From Cordia subcordata (taxonomy: Eukaryota; Streptophyta; Magnoliopsida; Boraginales; Cordiaceae), in the NCBI GenBank assembly GCA_028554755.1, contig JAPTOF010000019.1:9241001-9305000 (forward strand): 64,000 nucleotides of DNA, in the 5' to 3' direction. Every line of letters begins with the position of its first letter. Positions within the stretch are counted from its first letter, which is position 1. The notes beneath the pieces were generated by a model. It saw only the letters and a list, made by a program, of their open reading frames with translations, had not been told where the DNA came from and did not search any database. The position numbers and the translations under genes are program-made. This document shows positions 59,059-64,000 of the stretch, in pieces.

Positions 59059-59807
59059 ATATACTGTAAACACTTAGCAATAATTGACGAGATCAATAAA
59101 CACTTGCATAACCTAGAGTCGAAAGTTCACAAAGTTTCCAATCATCTTCCCAAAGTTGAATGCATAGTGAGAATTAACCCAATCAAAAACATACCCAAGC
59201 GTTTCTATTCATGCTTTAAACAACTGATTCGTCAAGCATGAATTTTCTAATCTCATATGGAAAATAATATTAAACAAATTAACATTTAAATAAATATACT
59301 AAACAAATTGAGATATAATCTCATATAGAAAATAATCTCTTATTAAACAAATCAACATGGATTCTAGATGGTCTAGGTTCACGCAGGCTTACGAAAAAAA
59401 AACCCAAAACAATTTTAGGAATAAAAAAATTACAAAACAATTTTTAGAATTTTCACAATGACTTTAGAAAATTTCCAAAACCTTTTTTAAAGAAAAATCC
59501 TAAAACCCTAATTTTAGCACAATCAAAAATACTTAATTTTTAATTAAATAAAATCACTAAAATAATAAAGTAATATAGGCTAATTAATTACACAAATTAA
59601 TTAATGTGTATAATTCAACGTATAATTAATCCATGAAAGTAGAATCATGCTAACTTTCATTGCAAAATTATACTCAATAATCATGTACAAAAGGTAAGAA
59701 ATCAAATAATAAACAAGATTCAAATCTGATTCTATATTTAGAGAAAATCAATAAAATCATTCAGCGGATCTGATGAACAAAAAACAAGTCTATGGCTCTG
59801 ATACCAA
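59059..59807. other. Retroelement internal remnants, no genes
   Basis: AT-rich. The left part fits gypsy internal DNA (minus orientation), the right part the leader of the minus-strand LTR element at 59808-60227. The PBS complement GGCTCTGATACCA lies at 59794-59806. Confidence 0.45.
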
Positions 59808-60227
59808 TGAAAGAAAAATATAATTCAATATATAATTGGATACAAAGGTTTGGAGACCTATGTGTTTCTCCTTGAATGCATAAGCAATATCTAATTCTGA
59901 ATGAACAACAGCTAGAATTACTAATCGGTAGAGATCCTCACGGTATATTGGATGAATCTCTTTGTCTCCACAATCTAAATCCCCTTTTTTGCTATTGCAA
60001 AATTCTTGCAGGCTTCTTCTCAGAATTCTAATATATGATGTATGGGGAATACGATGGAAGAACTTCATTATCGTATTGCTAATAAGACACTATTTATACT
60101 TATCAGCACCTCCCAACATGCTTTAATCTTAATATAATTAGGATTACATAATAATTACTAAAGTAAACTAAAATACCCTTTAGATAAGTGAGCACCCCCT
60201 TATAGATAAATCCTACTAAATCCAACA
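59808..60227 (-). mobile_element. Copia-type LTR (420 bp), minus orientation
   Basis: On the minus strand it starts TGTTGGATTTAGTAGG and ends TTTCTTTCA, followed by TTGGTATCAGAGCC (initiator tRNA-Met primer site). It contains AAGTATAAATAGTG as TATA region near 60097. A different LTR family from 55576-56088. Confidence 0.78.
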
Positions 60228-61029
60228 GAATTTATGGAGGCTTGGTCTCATCGGAGGAACAGATTTTTGCTAACATTGAAGTTAAAGGAAAAATATATAT
60301 GCTTAGGAAGGTCAGGAAATCTCTTCTGAATATGGTTATTATAGGAACTTGAAACGTTAATGAGAACTCTCTCCTTTAAGAGTTCTGACTTCTGTAATAT
60401 TTTTGATTTGAATGAAAGTTTTATTTACTAAGCCAAAATAAATAAATGCAAGGAACCATCTTACTTTTCCCTGGTTGATACTAATTTTCAATTTTAACTG
60501 GCTCTCCCTTCATATATTCTGTTTTATTTTCAATGTTAGATTTTAATGCAAGATGGATCTGCGCGGCACCATTTGAATAATTTAAAGTGAACGAAACCAT
60601 TGGCTACAGAAATGCCGCATTGTTTTTAGCAAAATTCTGATCACTGTCCATTAATTTTCTCCTTTGATATGAATAGAGAGGGAGCCTTCTTCGTCTTGTT
60701 TCCTCAATATGTGGTGTCAAACTGTCAAAGAGAAGATTTCAGCGATGTCGTTTGTAGTAGTTGGGAAATAGCTATTGAAGGATTTGGAGTGTTTAAATTT
60801 TGGAGAAAGTTTCTTCAGCATTGAATCGTCGAAAGGTGACACATTAATGATTAATATAAATATTTCTAAATAATAGAGACTAATTTGACTATATTTTCAA
60901 AAAAAATTAAGGACTAATTTAAATGTTTTAAACTAATATCTGAGAGATTGAATCATCGAATGGTGATGTCATTGAAGGAAAAAAGGAGGCGTTTGAAGTC
61001 ATTGGTGGTCGATTTCTTCTCTTCCCTTT
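60228..61029. other. Intergenic stretch, nothing identified
   Basis: No coding similarity recognised; may be the 5' part of the LINE that follows. Confidence 0.4.
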
Positions 61030-62040
61030 TGAAAAAGGGAAAGGGTGGTTAATTATGTTGAAGAGAATTGGAATTTGATTCCTCAAAGTATTTCGAATAG
61101 GGATAATGAGATGCTGGATGCTGTGCCGTCGTTAGAAGATGTGCCTGAGGTTGTTTGGTTTATTGATGAAGCGAGTGTAGCAGGTTCGGATGGGTGTACT
61201 TGGTCCTTTTCTAAGCATTGCTGGGAGATGGTAAAGGTCGACCTTTTGGAGGCAGTTGCTAGTTTATTTTCCAGGGGGTGTTGACGAGAGTACCATTGTT
61301 TTACTGCCGAAGAAAGACAATGTGAAATGATGGAGTGTTTTTGGGTCTATAAGTCTGTGTAATGTCTTCTACAAAATACTTAAAAAAATCCTAGCTTGAA
61401 GGCTTGGAACCCTTTTGCCGTGTTTAGTTTCAGATAATCAGAGCGGTTTTTGTGAAGGGGTGTCTCATTAGCAATAATGTTCTCCTGGCACAAGAGAAGA
61501 AATGGTCCACTATTTATCATGGCTCTGATACCATGAAATAATAGAAAATATTTATATATATACATACCAGGATAATTACAGAGGTACTTATAATACAACA
61601 AAACTAACAGCTTATGAGAAAATAAAGGAAAAAAATAAGATTACAACACAGTTTTAAAATAAGTCAAAAACTTCAAAAAACTAATCGTTATCAAATATTG
61701 CATTAAGAAGAAGTTCGCCGAGGGGAAGCGTCATCCTTAATTGGGTATGATAAAGGCGTATATGATTGCCTGAATTCGCAATTCATCTTTGATATGTTGC
61801 GTGCTTTTGGTTTTTTTTCAAAGCTAGATCAAAAAATTAAAAATTGTGTTACTAATTATCATTTTTCGATTGTATTGAATGGTGAGTTGGTTGGTTTCTT
61901 CCCTTCTAAAAGAGGTATACGGCAAGGTGACCTTGTATCTCACCTTCTTTTTATTATTACTGTTGATTATCTTTCACGCAATTTAAATGATATGTTTACT
62001 TATGCTAGTTTCTCATTTGATTTTTGTAGATGACATTAAA
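61030..62040 (+). pseudogene. LINE (plant L1-type) reverse transcriptase relic, split by an LTR
   Basis: In shifting frames the + strand reads VDLLEAVASLFSRG, STIVLLPKKDN, RPISLCNVFYKIL-like text, SDNQSGFVKG and LISNNVLLAQE. Then, after an inserted LTR, it reads MIKAYDCLNSQFIFDMLRAF, NGELVGFFPSKRGIRQGDLV and HLIFVDDI, the last corresponding to the FADD/YADD catalytic box with Val in place of Ala. Frameshifts, stops and the insertion make it dead. No endonuclease domain was recognised upstream. Confidence 0.85.
61516..61693 (-). mobile_element. Short LTR with tRNA-Met primer site inside the LINE (TRIM-like)
   Basis: On the minus strand, about 160 bp run from TGATAACG (61693) to TATTTCA (61534). 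TGGTATCAGAGCCATGAT follows directly (61533-61516). LINE coding sequence flanks both sides. LTRs this short with a tRNA-Met site are typical of TRIMs; the second LTR is absent. Confidence 0.6.
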
Positions 62041-62270
62041 TAATAATATATATCAATTCTTTATATTATCAAATGTATGAATACGTATGCACGCAGCGGT
62101 GAAATTGACTGAACGCACCTAGAAGAGTCGTGAGAAGGAAGCTATGGGAAAATGCATAATTCACGGAGGCTATTTAGGAGTTGCCTATATCATTTTTTTT
62201 AATATTATCAATAAGAGCAATTAATTAACCAAAATCTGCCAACTTTGGTAGTTGGCTGATCAAATGAGTT
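62041..62270. other. Distal upstream DNA of laccase E
   Basis: No element recognised. Homology with the laccase A upstream region starts around 62233. Confidence 0.4.
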
Positions 62271-62545
62271 CAGGAAAGGGCATCACTAATTGACAACTCG
62301 TCACATGTACACATCTCAAGGACATAAGAAAAAGATGGATAATATTCCAGCTCAAATATATCTATATATCTTATAAAGAGAGTAGGTATATATATCTTTT
62401 CTATCAATAACAAATGTCATCATTTACTATGCACACAAACTACGTTGAGCCATTGAATCTCTAAACCTTAAACCCTAATTTAATTGTCAACTTCAAAAGA
62501 CGTGTCTTATTTTTAGTAGATAGACGGCAGATTTCAAGGGATTAG
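62271..62545 (+). promoter_or_regulatory. Laccase E upstream promoter region, uninterrupted
   Basis: Continuous version of what is split in laccase A: 62271-62330 matches 6500-6557, 62350-62545 matches 7056-7256, and 62546 onward matches 15402 onward. The sites of X/Y insertion (about 62335) and MULE-A insertion (GGATTAGTG at 62539-62547) are empty. A telo-box-like AAACCCTAA is at 62470-62478. Confidence 0.8.
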
Positions 62546-62561
62546 TGCATCTCCTTCGCCC

Positions 62562-62569
62562 TATAAATG
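62562..62569 (+). promoter_or_regulatory. TATA box of laccase E
   Basis: TATAAATG, 103 bp before the start codon, same spacing and context as in laccase A. Confidence 0.75.
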
Positions 62570-62664
62570 CGTGCATATGGGGCATTTGCATGAGGTCAAA
62601 ACAATAAAATTACTCTTCCTCTCTTAATTCTTCTGCAACTTGTCAAATCTTCCAAGTTTCCACT

Positions 62665-62978
62665 ATGGCAAGTTTTATGGTCTTTTGGGCTTTTCTTCTT
62701 CTGGCTTCTGCATGTGTTTCTGCTAAACTTGTAGAACACACATTTCAGGTAATCTTTAGCATGAACACTTTGGAAATCTACAAAAATAAAGTAATTTGAT
62801 ACACTTCCAATCTTCCAATTTTGCAGGTGCAAACTGTAGTGCTCAAACGACTGTGCAAAAATCAAACAACACTTGCAGTAAACGGAAGAGTTCCAGGTCC
62901 TACCATATATGTGCACGAGGGGGATACTGTTTCAGTCCATGTTCTCAACAAATCACCTTATGGTATCACTATTCACTG
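62665..62978 (+). CDS. Laccase E, exons 1-2 (gene continues past the window)
   Basis: Exon 1 62665-62748 (28 residues, signal peptide identical to laccase A) and exon 2 62827-62978 (152 bp, ending ...ITIHW, first copper His). Exon 2 differs from laccase A at four bases: two silent, two changing Phe67 to Val and Asp74 to Gly. The 78-bp intron 1 and the start of intron 2, including the hAT element, are shared with A at very high identity. No defect is seen in this part. Exons 3-6 lie to the right of the window, so intactness is unknown. Likely the same secreted laccase function as A, but with an uninterrupted promoter. Confidence 0.9.
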
Positions 62979-63227
62979 GTAATCTCTTTTCAACTGTTGA
63001 AAAATTATAAGATATACTAGTTATTTCTAGTATTCAATTTATTTAATGCCAAATTCACTCGTTTGACTTTTTAATTAGCCGTCATTGTTTTAGCACGGAA
63101 AGAGACAATGCGAGAAAGCTTGAAAAAAGAGCTGTTAAATGTAACCTAAACATCAGCAAAACTCGACACTTTGTCTGTATAATGATTAAACAAATATGGC
63201 CCCCATCATTTTATAACATCTTTCTGT

Positions 63228-64000
63228 CAGGGACGGATCTAGGATGAGAAATTAGAGGGAGCTAAATATAAAGCATAGAGAGAAGAGATCTTAATAAAAT
63301 ATAGAAGAAAAACCAAAGTGTTAGGAGCAGCAACTAAGCTATTATTCCAGTAAGATTGAAGAGAGTAGAGACTAAAAAATATCTTAATCCACCGTCAAGA
63401 TTATAGAAAAAAAAAAAACGTTCTTACTTTTGCTTCAATTCAAAAAACGAAAAAAAGAGATCTTATGTATTATCTAAAAAGAGAGAGTAATGTTTTGCTT
63501 TCTTATGATTGTTTAACTAAAATTGCAAAAACGTCATCTTAGGATAGATAGAGGGTACAATTAATGCCCCCTCTTCTTTGTGAATTCGCTTTCAATCAAT
63601 ACAATGTCAGAGAGAAGCACTTCCCCTTCCACAAAAAAAAAAATTGCAAAAACCAAAAATGAAGAAGATAAATATGAAAGGTTAATGGTAAAGAGATCAA
63701 TTTACTAAAATAAATTAAGTTACCATTTATTAAATTAATCTTTCATTCTAAACAAATAATTATCAAATCAGTTACATGCTTATTTATCGCTCAAATTCTA
63801 CGTTCTTGATTTTCTAACTTCTAAAAATAAAACAACATTACCAATTTGTAAACTAATTTGTTGTGTGTGTTTTGTGCTTTCCCCAAAGTTGGTTTTGTGC
63901 TTTCTTCAAAATTTGTACACAAATTTATCTCATAACAAAAAAAAAGAAAAAAAAATTTGGGGGGGGGGGGGGGAAGGGGTATCATATGTAGTTCCGTCCC
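63228..64000. mobile_element. hAT element in laccase E intron 2 (cut by window edge)
   Basis: Starts CAGGGACGGATC after the 8-mer CTTTCTGT (63220-63227), the same insertion as 16086-16887. The right terminus TTCCGTCCC reaches the window end. Compared with the A copy it has small deletions (near 63440) and a longer G run (63959-63973). Confidence 0.85.

Overview
This is nuclear DNA of a eudicot plant. It is AT-rich and has spliced genes with GT..AG introns, plant laccase genes of standard exon structure, and plant-type transposons (two-gene MULEs with plant mobile domain genes, hATs, a Helitron, Ty1/copia and Ty3/gypsy LTR elements, a LINE). No bacterial, organellar or tRNA/rRNA gene was seen. 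The species cannot be read from the sequence.

The host genes are one laccase cluster in several states of decay. Laccase A (15523-22771, +) has six exons of 84, 152, 245, 129, 972 and 218 bp. They join into an uninterrupted 599-residue secreted multicopper oxidase with every copper ligand present. Laccase E (62665 onward, +) is a near-identical recent copy cut by the right window edge. Laccase C (46418-39403, -) is a pseudogene lacking exon 3 and carrying a stop in exon 5. An orphan exon 3 lies at 96-340 (-) and leads out of the left edge. A further scrap of laccase upstream DNA is at 53085-53168.

Most of the rest is transposon. A family of Mutator-like elements carries two convergent genes between long terminal inverted repeats (TIRs): a plant mobile domain (PMD) gene and a mudrA-like transposase. 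The copies are MULE-A (7266-15396, longest, inserted between the upstream promoter and TATA box of laccase A), MULE-B (25012-29551, perfect 9-bp target duplication, interior replaced by a solo LTR), MULE-C (1729-3502, internally deleted), MULE-D (from 47687) and an element Y. The two ends of Y lie 46 kb apart (6878 and 52778) yet share one target-site sequence. A non-coding TIR family, X, with many copies of a GTAAGTCACC palindrome, recurs at 386-1533, 4950-5565, 6558-6868, 47138-47432 and 52788-53084. All these genes are broken by stops or frameshifts.

Layout: 0-7.3 kb orphan exon, X1, MULE-C, X2, laccase upstream DNA with X/Y halves; 7.3-15.4 MULE-A; 15.4-22.8 laccase A with a hAT and an old copia LTR in intron 2; 25-29.6 MULE-B; 30-31.6 Helitron; 32-38.5 MITEs, a tandem duplication and a gypsy LTR; 39.4-46.5 laccase pseudogene C with a copia element in its large intron and a hAT inside that copia; 47-53.2 X, MULE-D, Y and X halves and a laccase promoter scrap; 53-62 copia, gypsy, TRIM-like and LINE remnants; 62.3-64 laccase E.

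The insertions give a relative history: hAT in intron 2, then duplication separating E, then X and Y insertion upstream of the other lineage, then further duplication and deletion. MULE-A came after the E split. The most notable system is the PMD-plus-transposase MULE family, whose TIR backbones look alike while each subfamily has its own subterminal palindrome.
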